Origin: Thermoplasmata archaeon
GTDB lineage: Archaea > Thermoplasmatota > E2 > JACPAO01 > JAHFTW01
NCBI GenBank assembly: GCA_023269235.1
Contig: JAHFTW010000001.1
Span: 107,548 to 171,547, forward strand
Direction: 5' to 3'
DNA: 64,000 nt
Shown: piece after piece, positions 1 through 6,671 of the stretch
Layout of the letters: each line of letters begins with the position of its first letter
How positions within the stretch are numbered: the stretch's first letter is position 1
The notes under the pieces: generated by a model
Databases searched by the model: none
What the model saw: only the letters and a program-made list of their open reading frames with translations
What the model was told of the DNA's origin: nothing
Position numbers and translations under genes: made by a program

Positions 1-344
1 TCGTGAACCAGCAGGTCCTGCTCCGCATGCTCAAGCGCAGTGGACAAGAGGCCGACGTCGCCTCCGACGGCGCCAAGGGCGTCGAGGCCGTCAAGGCGAA
101 GCCGTACGAGCTGCTGTTCATGGACGTCCAGATGCCGGGCATGGACGGCTACGAGGCCACACGTTGCATCCGCACCCTGCACGGCCCCCAGCCACGCATC
201 ATCGGCACGACGGCGCACGCCGGCCTCGACGACCACCGCCGTTGCATGGAGTCCGGCATGGATGACGTCCTCACCAAGCCATTGCAACTGCGCGACCTGG
301 AACGCGTCCTCCACGACGCCGCCCAGGCCAAGCCGAAGACGTGA
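1..344 (+). CDS. Response-regulator receiver (REC) domain, 3' part of a truncated gene
   Basis: The reading frame enters from the window edge, so only the C-terminal receiver domain is visible (about 113 residues). Counting from the GTG at 3, the phospho-acceptor is Asp41 in 'LLFMDVQMPGMDG', the conserved Thr is in 'IGTTAHA', and the signalling Lys is Lys92 in 'VLTKPLQL'. The first visible residues, V-N-Q-Q-V-L-L-R-M-L, match the helix that follows the acidic 'EDN' pocket of REC domains. The GTG is therefore probably an internal valine, not a start. The 'EDNxVNQ' style and C-terminal position are typical of receiver domains at the end of hybrid histidine kinases. That parent protein is inference because the upstream part is missing. 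The downstream side holds a G-run and hairpins. Confidence 0.85.
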   Translation, partial: VNQQVLLRMLKRSGQEADVASDGAKGVEAVKAKPYELLFMDVQMPGMDGYEATRCIRTLHGPQPRIIGTTAHAGLDDHRRCMESGMDDVLTKPLQLRDLERVLHDAAQAKPKT

Positions 345-485
345 AGGAAAGCCCGCCGCAGAAAAAGTGGGGGGGGGGGGGGGGGTCCAGGGGCAGAGCC
401 CCTGGTGGACGAGAGCCTGGAGCGCAGCCGCGCTCCGGGCGCAGCAAACGAAGTGAGCGTTTCGGACGCTCGAACGAAGTGAGAG
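345..485. other. Intergenic stretch with a 17-base G run, two perfect hairpins and an 11-bp direct repeat
   Basis: A homopolymer of 17 G occupies 369-385. It is followed by a perfect 8-bp stem with a three-base loop (387-394 with 398-405) and a 7-bp stem (419-425 with 430-436). The 11-mer aacgaagtgag occurs at 447-457 and again at 473-483. No coding signal is convincing. The hairpins could end the receiver gene's transcript or be part of a dispersed extragenic repeat. The G run may also be a sequencing or assembly artefact. Confidence 0.5.
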
Positions 486-558
486 TGGACGAGGAGGGAT
501 TTGAACCCCCGGCCTCTGCCTTGCGAAGGCAGCGATCTACCAGCTGATCTACTCGCCC
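486..558 (-). tRNA. tRNA-Ala (anticodon CGC)
   Basis: Read on the minus strand, 558-552 (GGGCGAG) pairs with 493-487 (CTCGTCC) to form the acceptor stem. This stem includes the G3:U70 wobble that is the universal identity element of alanine tRNA. The D arm is GATC/GATC with AGCTGGTA in the loop. The anticodon stem is CTGCC/GGCAG with the loop TTCGCAA, giving anticodon CGC for GCG codons. The T arm has five pairs around TTCAAAT. The discriminator is A at 486, CCA is not encoded and no intron is seen. It lies between the receiver gene and a minus-strand Rossmann gene. Confidence 0.96.
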
Positions 559-620
559 GGTCTGGTCGCCCCCAACAGGAGGCGCAAGCGCGCCGACAGG
601 GGGGCCTGGGAAAAGGGTTC

Positions 621-1097
621 CTACGCGGTGGCCTCGACGTGGCTCAGGAGGCGCGCAACCTCGCGGGCGGCGGCCTCGGGGGTCTCGGCTGCGAGGACGG
701 TGTGCGGGACGCGGGCGCCTTTGGCGTGGGCCTCGGCCTGCGCGAGGGCGCCGGCGAGGGCGCGGGGGGCGTGCGTGGGCATGAGGACGACAAGGTGGTT
801 CACGAGCTCACGCTCGGCGGCGTAGCGGGCGTAGAGCGTGCCGCGCTCGACCTGGTAGGCGGTGGCGGTGCGGTCGAGGGGGGCGGCGTGGACGAGGGCC
901 TGGCACTCGGAGGCCACGGGTTCGAGGGAGCCGCCGAGGAAGGCGTCGCCGGCGAAGGGCTCGACGCGTGGCTGGTCGGCGAAGGGGTTCGTGCCGGGGG
1001 CGACGCCGAAGGCGCGGACGGTGTGACCGCTCTCCGCCAAGGCGGCGACGATGGCGGCCCCCGTGGGGTTGCCGACGCCGGTGACCAGGATGCGCAT
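621..1097 (-). CDS. Short NAD(P)-binding Rossmann-fold protein (SDR/epimerase-like)
   Basis: The protein has 158 residues if started at the ATG giving 'MRILVTGVGNPTGAAI'. This is preferred over an upstream ATG four codons earlier because it places the dinucleotide-binding Gly-rich loop immediately at the N-terminus, as in atypical short-chain dehydrogenases and NAD-dependent epimerases. It is about half the usual length and lacks a visible YxxxK catalytic pair. It may be a cofactor-binding or regulatory relative, not an active epimerase. The sequence ends in an Ala/Glu-rich helix. It reads toward the tRNA-Ala gene on the same strand. The substrate cannot be inferred. Confidence 0.6.
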   Translation of the reverse strand: MRILVTGVGNPTGAAIVAALAESGHTVRAFGVAPGTNPFADQPRVEPFAGDAFLGGSLEPVASECQALVHAAPLDRTATAYQVERGTLYARYAAERELVNHLVVLMPTHAPRALAGALAQAEAHAKGARVPHTVLAAETPEAAAREVARLLSHVEATA

Positions 1098-1190
1098 GGG
1101 GTCGCGCACACCGGCCGCCCCTTAGGGCCTTTCGGAGCCACGCGGGTGCCGGGCCGTTCGGGCCGTCACTCAAACCGTCTGCACACGCAC

Positions 1191-1200
1191 CTTAAGTAAG
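1191..1200 (+). promoter_or_regulatory. TATA-like box for the 1226 gene
   Basis: The sequence cttaagtaag lies about 26-35 bases before the GTG at 1226. This is the spacing expected for an archaeal TATA box feeding a leaderless or nearly leaderless transcript. The same spacing recurs at many starts in this window. Confidence 0.5.
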
Positions 1201-1225
1201 TCCAGAGACCCGTGTAGGTTGGACC

Positions 1226-2347
1226 GTGTCCACCATGACCGCGAACCTTGCCCGACTGGCCTCCTTGGCCCTCCTGACCGCCCTGATGCTGGCCTCCGCG
1301 GCCCACGCCCAGCGCGGCCCCGAGCCGGGCATGAGCCCTGAGGAGTACGCCGTCGCGTACGCCCAGGCGCAGGCGGCCGCCGCCTCCAACGACACCGTCG
1401 GCTACGCCACCTCCACCGCGACCGCCTCGGGCGTCCTCAACGCCACCGACGAGGCCGGCTACATCGCCTGCTGGGCCCTCTCCGACGCGTCGGACGGCTC
1501 CGCGGACATGGCCGACGGCGCCGTCTGCTCCCGCTTCTACACACCCCCTGGCCAGTACTCGCCTCCCGGCAAGGAGACTGAGGACAACGCGACGAAGGCC
1601 GCCGAGGAGTACGCCAACGCCACTGCGGTGGCCGCCGGCACCTTCCTCAACGCCACCTTCGACGCCGTGAACGGCACCGTCGCCGACCCCGGCTCCGCCC
1701 CCAGCCAGCTCGACAAGCTCCTCAACGCCACCGGCTCTTTCCTCGGTGCCATGGTGGACAACACCGTCCGCTTCGTGGGCGCCGTCGTCGAGGTCGTCGT
1801 GGACATCGTGAAGGCGATCCTTGGCGGCATCGGGCTCGGTGCGGCCTCGGCCGCAAAGGGCGTCAGCATGCTGGCCGACACGGTCGTCGCCTTGGCCCAA
1901 GGCCTCGGGGGCGCCGCCGCCACCTCGGCTTCCGTCGTTGGAGATTTCGCGGGGGCCGTCGTTGATGCCGTCCAGGCGGGCCTCGCCGCCGCCGGGGGCG
2001 GGGTGGGCGCCGTCGTGGATGCCCTCGTCTCCGGGGCCCAGGCCGCTGTGAACGGCTTCCTGGCCGGCATGCAGGCCGTCGTGCAGGGCGTCGTCGGCGC
2101 CATGGACGCCACCCTCAAGGGCATCGTCGCCGCCGGCAAGGCCATCGTCAAGGGCATCGGCTCCGCCGTCCAGGCCACCGCCGACGCCGTCGCCTCCGCA
2201 GCGGACGCCATCGGCAAGGCCATCGGCGGCCTCTTCGGCGGCTCCTCCGGGGGCCAGTCCGGCAAAGGCGTCCAGCTCCCCAAGGGCGTGGACACCAGCA
2301 AGGCCACCGGCCTCCTAGACCAGGTCACCGGCAAGCTCCGCGCCTAA
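1226..2347 (+). CDS. Secreted Ala/Gly-rich helical protein with many N-glycosylation sequons
   Basis: The protein has 373 residues from GTG; an in-frame ATG lies three codons later. A Sec signal peptide (about residues 4-29, cleavage after 'SAAHA') is followed by a ~110-residue region with two Cys and seven N-x-S/T sequons, mostly NAT/NGT. The remaining ~200 residues consist of Ala/Val/Gly-rich amphipathic helices with a loose 11-residue rhythm (V-x-x-A-x-x-G). They recall helical lipid- or surface-binding repeat proteins. There is no C-terminal transmembrane anchor, and it ends in a G/S-rich linker plus a short helix. I do not recognise the family. The sequons suggest an N-glycosylated extracellular protein. 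A T-rich tract after the stop looks like an archaeal terminator. Confidence 0.72.
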   Translation: MSTMTANLARLASLALLTALMLASAAHAQRGPEPGMSPEEYAVAYAQAQAAAASNDTVGYATSTATASGVLNATDEAGYIACWALSDASDGSADMADGAVCSRFYTPPGQYSPPGKETEDNATKAAEEYANATAVAAGTFLNATFDAVNGTVADPGSAPSQLDKLLNATGSFLGAMVDNTVRFVGAVVEVVVDIVKAILGGIGLGAASAAKGVSMLADTVVALAQGLGGAAATSASVVGDFAGAVVDAVQAGLAAAGGGVGAVVDALVSGAQAAVNGFLAGMQAVVQGVVGAMDATLKGIVAAGKAIVKGIGSAVQATADAVASAADAIGKAIGGLFGGSSGGQSGKGVQLPKGVDTSKATGLLDQVTGKLRA

Positions 2348-2360
2348 GACTCACGTCGCC

Positions 2361-2380
2361 CCTTTTTCCCCTCTTTTCCC
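2361..2380 (+). terminator. T-rich transcription terminator tract
   Basis: Two T runs in a pyrimidine stretch lie just after the stop at 2347. Archaeal RNA polymerase terminates at such oligo-T tracts without needing a hairpin. Similar tracts follow other monocistronic surface-protein genes here. Confidence 0.55.
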
Positions 2381-2398
2381 CCCGCCTTCATCGAACAT

Positions 2399-2414
2399 GA
2401 TTTTATTTTCATGT
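2399..2414 (+). promoter_or_regulatory. AT-rich promoter with flanking inverted CATG for the HicB-like gene
   Basis: The core ttttatttt sits between two CATG tetramers about 25-35 bases before the ATG at 2436. It is an A/T island in GC-rich surroundings and fits a TATA box. The symmetric flanks could be a binding site for an autoregulating antitoxin. The operator role is inference. Confidence 0.45.
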
Positions 2415-2435
2415 CTCTAGTTCCAAAGCCGGGCC

Positions 2436-2636
2436 ATGGTTTGTCCAGAGCGGAGCGAGGCGGATTGGACCTCCATCGCGGCCGTGCCCGATCTGCCAGG
2501 AGGTCTGGCGGACGGGCCGACCCCGGAGGATGCTGCACGCGAAGTCCGGGTCGTCATGGGGCTTTGGCTTGAGCTTGCCCGAGAGCCTGGCCGGTCCATC
2601 CCGCTGCCTCGTGCCCACATCCTGGCCGAAGCTTGA
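2436..2636 (+). CDS. HicB-like antitoxin, orphan
   Basis: The protein has 66 residues. The core 'VPDLPGGLADGPTPEDAAREVRVVMGLWLE' (given here only as the landmarks V-P-D-L-P-G, then T-P-E-D-A, then L-W-L-E) follows the HicB fold, in which this partially degraded RNase-H-like domain binds the HicA toxin. The first beta strands are shortened compared with full HicB proteins. No HicA-type dsRNA-binding gene is adjacent. Its 3' end (…R-A-H-I-L-A-E-A-stop) is repeated 563 bases downstream, beyond a RelBE-like module. It may be a remnant antitoxin, an orphan or part of a composite locus. Confidence 0.6.
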   Translation: MVCPERSEADWTSIAAVPDLPGGLADGPTPEDAAREVRVVMGLWLELAREPGRSIPLPRAHILAEA

Positions 2637-2639
2637 CCG
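2610..2639 (+). repeat. Direct repeat, copy 1 (3' end of the HicB-like gene)
   Basis: This 30-base segment covers the last codons and stop of the HicB-like gene. It matches 3173-3202 at 27 of 30 positions, including the 20-mer gcccacatcctggccgaagc. Mismatches in the coding part are synonymous, so copy 2 still spells R-A-H-I-L-A-E-A-stop. Confidence 0.85.
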
Positions 2640-2689
2640 TGCTTGGCGGCGGCGCAAAGGATATGAGCTATAGCATCCATAGCAAGGGC

Positions 2690-2878
2690 ATGGAGTCCAC
2701 GACCATCCAGATTCCGGTCGCCCTGCGCAACCGCCTTCGCCGGCACGGCGTCGCGGGCCAATCGTACGCGAAGGTGATCGAGGCCCTGCTCGACAGCGTG
2801 GAGCACAAGCAGTTCATGGCGGACCTCTACGCGAAGCTGGACGAGGACGAGGGGACGGTCCGGTTGGCCGACCTGTGA
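2690..2878 (+). CDS. Small RelB/RHH-type antitoxin of a RelBE-like module
   Basis: The protein has 62 residues from the ATG 'MESTTIQIPVALRNRLRRHG'. The N-terminus has the alternating pattern (T-I-Q-I-P-V-A-L-R-N-R-L) of a DNA-binding ribbon or short antitoxin strand followed by helices. The acidic C-terminus (LDEDEGTVRLADL) is the kind of tail that wraps the toxin. An upstream ctatag element lies about 20 bases before the start. The stop overlaps the toxin start by four bases (GTGA), which implies translational coupling. The antitoxin role is inferred from the neighbour and size. In this family the complex usually represses its own promoter. Confidence 0.65.
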   Translation: MESTTIQIPVALRNRLRRHGVAGQSYAKVIEALLDSVEHKQFMADLYAKLDEDEGTVRLADL

Positions 2879-3144
2879 AGCGCGAGGTCGTGGTCCGGGT
2901 CGCGGCCCAGCGCGCCCTCAAGCGGCTGGATGCCACGGCTCGAGACCGGGTCGTCGCCGCCGCGCGAAGCCTTGGGGAAGACCCCTTCACGGCAAGGCCT
3001 GGGATGGACATCCGGCGGCTCAAAGGGGAGTTCGAGCGGGAAGACCTCTATCGCCTGCGCGTCGGAAGCCACCGCGTGTTCTACGCGGTCGGGGACGACA
3101 CCGTCACCCTCGTGGATGTCCGAAAGAGGGACGCGGCGTACTAG
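2875..3144 (+). CDS. RelE/ParE-superfamily toxin
   Basis: The protein has 89 residues from a GTG that overlaps the preceding stop. Family hallmarks are the N-terminal 'ALKRLDATARDRVVAAARSL' helical hairpin, the central 'D-I-R-R-L-K-G' strand, 'L-Y-R-L-R-V-G-S-H-R-V-F-Y-A' with basic catalytic-face residues, and a closing 'V-D-V-R-K-R-D-A-A-Y' strand. RelE members cleave mRNA in the ribosomal A site; ParE members poison gyrase. The R-x-L-K-G and R-V-F-Y pattern with a terminal Lys-Arg-Asp-x-x-Tyr favours RelE-like chemistry. The module is bracketed by the duplicated end of the HicB-like gene. Confidence 0.8.
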   Translation: MKREVVVRVAAQRALKRLDATARDRVVAAARSLGEDPFTARPGMDIRRLKGEFEREDLYRLRVGSHRVFYAVGDDTVTLVDVRKRDAAY

Positions 3145-3172
3145 CCCGTACGGCCCGCATCCCCCACCCTAG

Positions 3173-3202
3173 CGCGCCCACATCCTGGCCGAAGCCTGAG
3201 CG
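3173..3202 (+). repeat. Direct repeat, copy 2 (duplicate of the HicB-like gene end)
   Basis: This is a second copy of the HicB-like 3' terminus, including the stop codon, located just past the RelE-like stop with no gene body in front of it. Together with copy 1 it brackets the RelBE-like pair as a target-site duplication or recombination scar would. Confidence 0.85.
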
Positions 3203-3282
3203 GCGGTCGCCAAACCTTGTTTATCAACCCAACCCTGGACGGCCCCATCCCGCGCCCCAGGGCCTCTTCTGTTCGACCCTTA

Positions 3283-3431
3283 AACAGCGTCATTTATCTA
3301 GGTCCGGGCCGTCGGTCGGTCTTGAGTCCATGCACGGACGCCCGCAAGGGTGCCCTGCTGGCAGGGCCATCGCCATCGGTGATGGCTTAGCCCCGCACGC
3401 CGCGTGGACCAACACAAAGGAGATACCACAC
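3283..3431 (+). promoter_or_regulatory. Promoter and structured 5' leader of the surface-layer gene
   Basis: An A/T-rich element (catttatct, near 3288-3297) can serve as TATA box. The ~110-base leader that would follow contains three consecutive stems: gtcc/ggac at 3326-3339, a perfect 7-bp stem gccctgc/gcagggc at 3352-3367, and gccatc/gatggc around 3366-3386. A clear Shine-Dalgarno (aaaggaga, ~3416-3423) precedes the ATG at 3432. Long structured leaders that stabilise mRNA are known for abundant S-layer transcripts. The function here is inference. Confidence 0.5.
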
Positions 3432-5741
3432 ATGAACAACACTAGCAAGAACCTGCTGGCCGTTGCCCTGGTGCTCAGCTTCGTCGCGACGGCCATCCCG
3501 GCCGTCTCGGCTCAGTCCAGCGTCAACTTCGGCTCCCAGGTCAAGCTCGGTGACAATGACTTCCTGCCGCTCTCCGCGGCCGTTAGCATTGCCCTGGCTG
3601 CCTCGCAGCCTGCCGCCCTCGCGGCGGACACGATCAAGGAAGTCAACTTCGGCACCGGCGGCATCGCTGACAGCTGTTTCTACTACAGCCTCGGCGCGGT
3701 CGCTGCCATCGCCAAGTTTGACGTCCGTCTGACCCCCTGCCAGGGCAAGGCCGCTGGCACGCAGGTCACCGACTCCGACGTCGTCGAGAAGGCCGCCCCG
3801 ATTATCCTCGCGGTCCCCGCCGTCGCGGCCTCGGCCGTGAAGGTCGTTTACGCTGACATCAACGCGAACGGCCGCTACGACCTCGGCGACTCGGTCTACC
3901 TCGGCTCGAGCTCCGGCGCCCCCGCCGCGGGCTTCTCGGCCTCGACCGGCACGACGGTTTGGACCATCCGCCTCACGAGCTACGGCTCGATGGCGGCCGG
4001 CACCATCGTCAAGCCCGGCGACGCTGACCAGACCGCCTACGGCGCGGTTGCCCCCTTGCAGCCGGCCAGCGTCGCTTTGTTCGACGCTGACCTGAGCGGC
4101 GCTGTCCTCAACGCTGGCGACGCAGTCTACCTGTACCCCGCCGCGGCCGGTGTCGCCGCTGGCACCGCGGTCCCGGTCTACGCCGTCCGCCTCGCCAACG
4201 GCCCCATGGCCTTCGGCACCCAGGTCAAGCTCGGCGACTCCGACTTCAAGCCGACCGCAACGGGAGCCAACACGGCTCTCATCGCTTCGGCCGCAATCGC
4301 TGCCGGCGACTCCGTGAAGGAGACCAACTTCGGCACCGGAGGCATCGCTGACTCGTGCTTCTACTACCAGCCGGTCCCCGGCGCGCTCATCGCCAAGGGC
4401 GATGTCCGCCTGACCCCCTGCCAGGGCAAGGCCGCTGGCACGCAGGTCACCGACTCCGACGTCGTCGAGAAGGCAGCCGCGGCCATCACGGCCCGCGTCA
4501 CCGCCCTCGTCGTCGCCTTCGCCGACGTCAACGCCAACGGCCGCTACGACCAGGGAGACTCCGTCTACCTGACCAACGCCGCCGCCGGCTTCGGCGCCTC
4601 GACCGGCACGACCGCCTGGACCATCCGCTTGACGCCTTACGGCAGCTTCGCGGCCGGCACCATGGTCAAGCCGGGAGACGCCGACCAGACCGCCTACGGC
4701 GCGACCGCCATTGCGGTCCCCGGCGGCGCCACTGGCGTCACGTTCTTCGACGTTGACCTGAGCACCACCGCCAACTTGGGCGACGCCTACTACCTGGCCT
4801 TCGCGGCCACGGGCGCCGGCGTCCGCTTCCCGGTCTACGCCATCCGCCTTGCCAACGGCCCCGCGGCCTTCGGCACCCAGCTGAAGTTCGGCGACTCCGA
4901 CTTCCTGCCGACTGCCGCTGGCGTGGTCACCGCGCTGGCCGCTGCCAGCGTCCGCGAGACCAACTTCGGCACCGGCGGCATCGCCGACTCGTGCTTCTAC
5001 TACAGCGCCGCCGGTGCGGCCGCTGTCTCGAAGTTCGACGTTCGTCTGACCCCCTGCCAGGGCAAGGCCGCTGGCACGCAGGTCACGGACTCCGACGTTG
5101 TTGAGAAGGCCGCCGCCGTCGTCGCCACGGGCGCGCTGCGCGTTGCCTTCGCCGACATCAACGCTGATGGCAAGTACAACATGGGCGACTCGGTCTACCT
5201 GACCACGGGCGCCGCTGGCGTCCTGCCCGGCTCGACCGGAATCGCTGCGTTCTCCATCCGCTTGACGCCTTACGGCAGCTTCGCTGCCGGCACCGTCGTC
5301 AAGCCCGGCGACGCTGACCAGACGGCCTACGGAGCCATCGCCCCGACCCTGACCACCGCGGTCGGCGTGACCTTCTTCGACACCGACCTGAGCACCTTCG
5401 CCACCGGCCTCAACGCCGGCGACGTCGCGTACCTCTTCATCGGAGCCGCCCCCGCCGCTGGCACGCCCTTCGCGGTCTACAGCGTCCGCCTCGCTGGCAC
5501 CAGCCTGGTCGCCAACAACGGCGGCTCGACCGTGACCAACACCGGCAGCTCGTCCTCGAGCTCCAGCAGCTCGTCTTCGAGCAGCTCCACCGGCACCTCG
5601 TCTTCGAGCAGCTCCTCTTCGAGCAGCTCGTCCTCGAGCATGGCCAGCACCTCGAGTGGCCCCCAGACCCCCGGCTTCGAGCTGGTGGCCCTGGTCGCCG
5701 CCCTCGGCGCTGCCCTGGTCCTGGTCCGCCGCAAGCTCTAA
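3432..5741 (+). CDS. Surface-layer-like protein with three ~220-residue repeats, Ser tracts and PGF-CTERM anchor
   Basis: The protein has 769 residues. It has a signal peptide (about residues 1-28, ending 'AVSA'), then three homologous modules starting near residues 30, 259 and 476. Each module carries 'FGTGGIADSCFYY', 'DVRLTPCQGKAAGTQVTDSD', a dockerin/EF-hand-like loop 'D-x-N-A-N-G-x-Y-x-x-G-D', and 'AAGTxVKPGDADQTAYGA'. The two Cys per module probably form a disulfide, and the loops could bind calcium. Two poly-Ser tracts, likely O-glycosylated, lead to 'PGFELVALVAALGAALVLVRRKL'-type hydrophobic and Arg/Lys-ended tail. This matches the archaeal PGF-CTERM sorting signal processed by archaeosortase. 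The ATG is chosen for its Shine-Dalgarno and the signal peptide. It is likely a major cell-surface protein. Paralogs follow at 6779 and 7648. Confidence 0.85.
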   Translation: MNNTSKNLLAVALVLSFVATAIPAVSAQSSVNFGSQVKLGDNDFLPLSAAVSIALAASQPAALAADTIKEVNFGTGGIADSCFYYSLGAVAAIAKFDVRLTPCQGKAAGTQVTDSDVVEKAAPIILAVPAVAASAVKVVYADINANGRYDLGDSVYLGSSSGAPAAGFSASTGTTVWTIRLTSYGSMAAGTIVKPGDADQTAYGAVAPLQPASVALFDADLSGAVLNAGDAVYLYPAAAGVAAGTAVPVYAVRLANGPMAFGTQVKLGDSDFKPTATGANTALIASAAIAAGDSVKETNFGTGGIADSCFYYQPVPGALIAKGDVRLTPCQGKAAGTQVTDSDVVEKAAAAITARVTALVVAFADVNANGRYDQGDSVYLTNAAAGFGASTGTTAWTIRLTPYGSFAAGTMVKPGDADQTAYGATAIAVPGGATGVTFFDVDLSTTANLGDAYYLAFAATGAGVRFPVYAIRLANGPAAFGTQLKFGDSDFLPTAAGVVTALAAASVRETNFGTGGIADSCFYYSAAGAAAVSKFDVRLTPCQGKAAGTQVTDSDVVEKAAAVVATGALRVAFADINADGKYNMGDSVYLTTGAAGVLPGSTGIAAFSIRLTPYGSFAAGTVVKPGDADQTAYGAIAPTLTTAVGVTFFDTDLSTFATGLNAGDVAYLFIGAAPAAGTPFAVYSVRLAGTSLVANNGGSTVTNTGSSSSSSSSSSSSSSTGTSSSSSSSSSSSSSSMASTSSGPQTPGFELVALVAALGAALVLVRRKL

Positions 5742-5792
5742 TCGCGCAAGCGACTGAGTGAACGGTAAGCATTCCTTTCCCCCTTTTCCCAA
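5740..5792 (+). repeat. Surface-gene 3' UTR/terminator repeat, copy 1
   Basis: The segment begins at the stop codon and contains a tcgc-GCAA-gcga mini-hairpin with a GNRA-type tetraloop. It ends in a T-rich pyrimidine tract suited to archaeal termination. It is repeated with a single mismatch at 6672-6724, on the far side of the Doc-like toxin module. Confidence 0.8.
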
Positions 5793-5881
5793 TCTCATCC
5801 CTTTCTGTTTTCTTTGGATTCATGGACCCCAGCGGCGGCTCCAAAACCTTCAAATCCATCCCCTGCCAAGGATGGACTACC

Positions 5882-6004
5882 ATGACGACTCCCCCCCCGG
5901 CCAAGGCGACGCCCCCGGCGAAGCCCGTGAGCGTCGCGACGTTTTACGAGACGTACAAAGAAAAATTCGGCAAGATGCTGGACGCGATGGGCCAAGTCGA
6001 GTGA
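5882..6004 (+). CDS. Predicted 40-residue antitoxin of a Doc/Fic module
   Basis: The product is a tiny protein: a Pro/Ala-rich N-terminal half followed by 'VSVATFYETYKEKFGKMLDAMGQVE', a single amphipathic helix. Its stop overlaps the GTG start of the Fic-domain gene by four bases. This is the same coupling as in the RelBE-like pair at 2.7-3.1 kb. No homologous family is recognised, so the antitoxin role rests on size, order and overlap. Phd-type antitoxins inhibit Doc with a C-terminal helix, which would fit the visible helix. A weak TATA (cttcaaatcc) lies about 25-35 bases upstream. Confidence 0.5.
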   Translation: MTTPPPAKATPPAKPVSVATFYETYKEKFGKMLDAMGQVE

Positions 6005-6513
6005 TTCGCATCGCTGACGCGGTTTCGGTCGGAGACGTCCGCGACCTTCACACTCGAATTTTTTCGGATCGTTCGCAGGGTTACCTCCGCTCAGGCGCGT
6101 TTGGCGTGCAGAACAATCGTGAAACCGAGCAGCGCATCCGCAATGTTCCGGGACGCAAGATTCGGCGCATTCTGGAGGCCCTCGATGCGGTGGACGGTTC
6201 GCGATTGCCGACGGCCTGGTCCCATTTCATGGCCGTTGGCGCGGGGACCCACGTATGGCCCGACGCCAATCACCGCACGACGATGTCCGTGTTCAGTTTG
6301 TTCTCCGAGCGGGCCTTTGGTCAACTTGTCGGTCTCCCAAGCGCGTTGGCCGCCGAAATGGTCGTGGCGAGCAAAGCCATGCGCGACGGTGACCGGCGGA
6401 ACCGTCCAGGAAAAGCTCGCTACTACACCGTCGAGGAACTTGCCGACCCCACGCACCCGTACCGGCTGCTCTTTGCCGCCTACGAGTCGGCCCTCATCTT
6501 CAAGCCCGCGTGA
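6001..6513 (+). CDS. Doc/Fic-family toxin
   Basis: The protein has 170 residues from GTG. The Fic motif H-x-[FW]-x-D-A-N-x-R is present as H84-V-W-P-D88-A-N90-H-R92-T-T. The catalytic His, the metal-binding Asp and the Asn/Arg are all intact, and D-A-N is the Doc-type variant. Doc phosphorylates elongation factor Tu (EF1A in archaea), while other Fic proteins AMPylate targets. The N-terminal 'DLHTRIFSDRSQGYLRSGAFGVQ' also resembles the Doc entry segment. The start is placed at the GTG overlapping the antitoxin stop; a longer upstream extension in this frame lacks coding character. The gene splits two surface-protein paralogs and is bracketed by duplicated gene-end sequence. Confidence 0.82.
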   Translation: MIRIADAVSVGDVRDLHTRIFSDRSQGYLRSGAFGVQNNRETEQRIRNVPGRKIRRILEALDAVDGSRLPTAWSHFMAVGAGTHVWPDANHRTTMSVFSLFSERAFGQLVGLPSALAAEMVVASKAMRDGDRRNRPGKARYYTVEELADPTHPYRLLFAAYESALIFKPA

Positions 6514-6539
6514 CAGACCCCGCCCGCTGGCGCCCAATC

Positions 6540-6609
6540 CCCGGCTTCGAGCTGGTGGCGTTGGTCGCCGCCCCCGGGCTGTCCTGGTCCGGGTCCGCTG
6601 CAAGCTGAA
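6540..6609 (+). pseudogene. Relic of a PGF-CTERM gene end (second copy of the surface-gene tail)
   Basis: Translating from 6540 gives P-G-F-E-L-V-A-L-V-A-A, the same eleven residues that open the tail of the 3432 gene. The frame then slips and reaches TGA at 6607-6609. It has no start and no upstream domain. This is the decayed 3' end of a surface-protein gene copy, sitting directly after the Doc-like toxin. Confidence 0.8.
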
Positions 6610-6671
6610 AGGCAGTTCGCGCAAGCGAACTGACGCACCGTCTGAAGCTGGCGCCAGCCGGCCATAGCCAC

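Noticed and set aside
1166-1900. Long minus-strand open frame antisense to the secreted Ala-rich protein
   Set aside because: Composition is Gly/Val/Asp/Arg-rich with no family pattern. It mirrors the codon structure of the plus-strand gene, which has a signal peptide and promoter. GC-rich DNA makes such frames common.
5545-5640. Ser-codon tract as a simple-sequence (phase-variable) repeat
   Set aside because: Codons are mixed (agc, tcg, tcc, tct), so selection is on the poly-Ser protein and not on a slippage-prone DNA repeat.
3387-5798. 803-codon minus-strand frame opposite the surface-layer gene
   Set aside because: It is the mirror of a repetitive gene. The plus strand has a Shine-Dalgarno, signal peptide, Cys-conserved repeats and a PGF-CTERM tail.
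5758-6000. Upstream N-terminal extension of the Doc-like toxin
   Set aside because: The translated extension includes 3' UTR repeat sequence and a second frame used by the small antitoxin. The GTG at 6001 with GTGA overlap explains the locus better.
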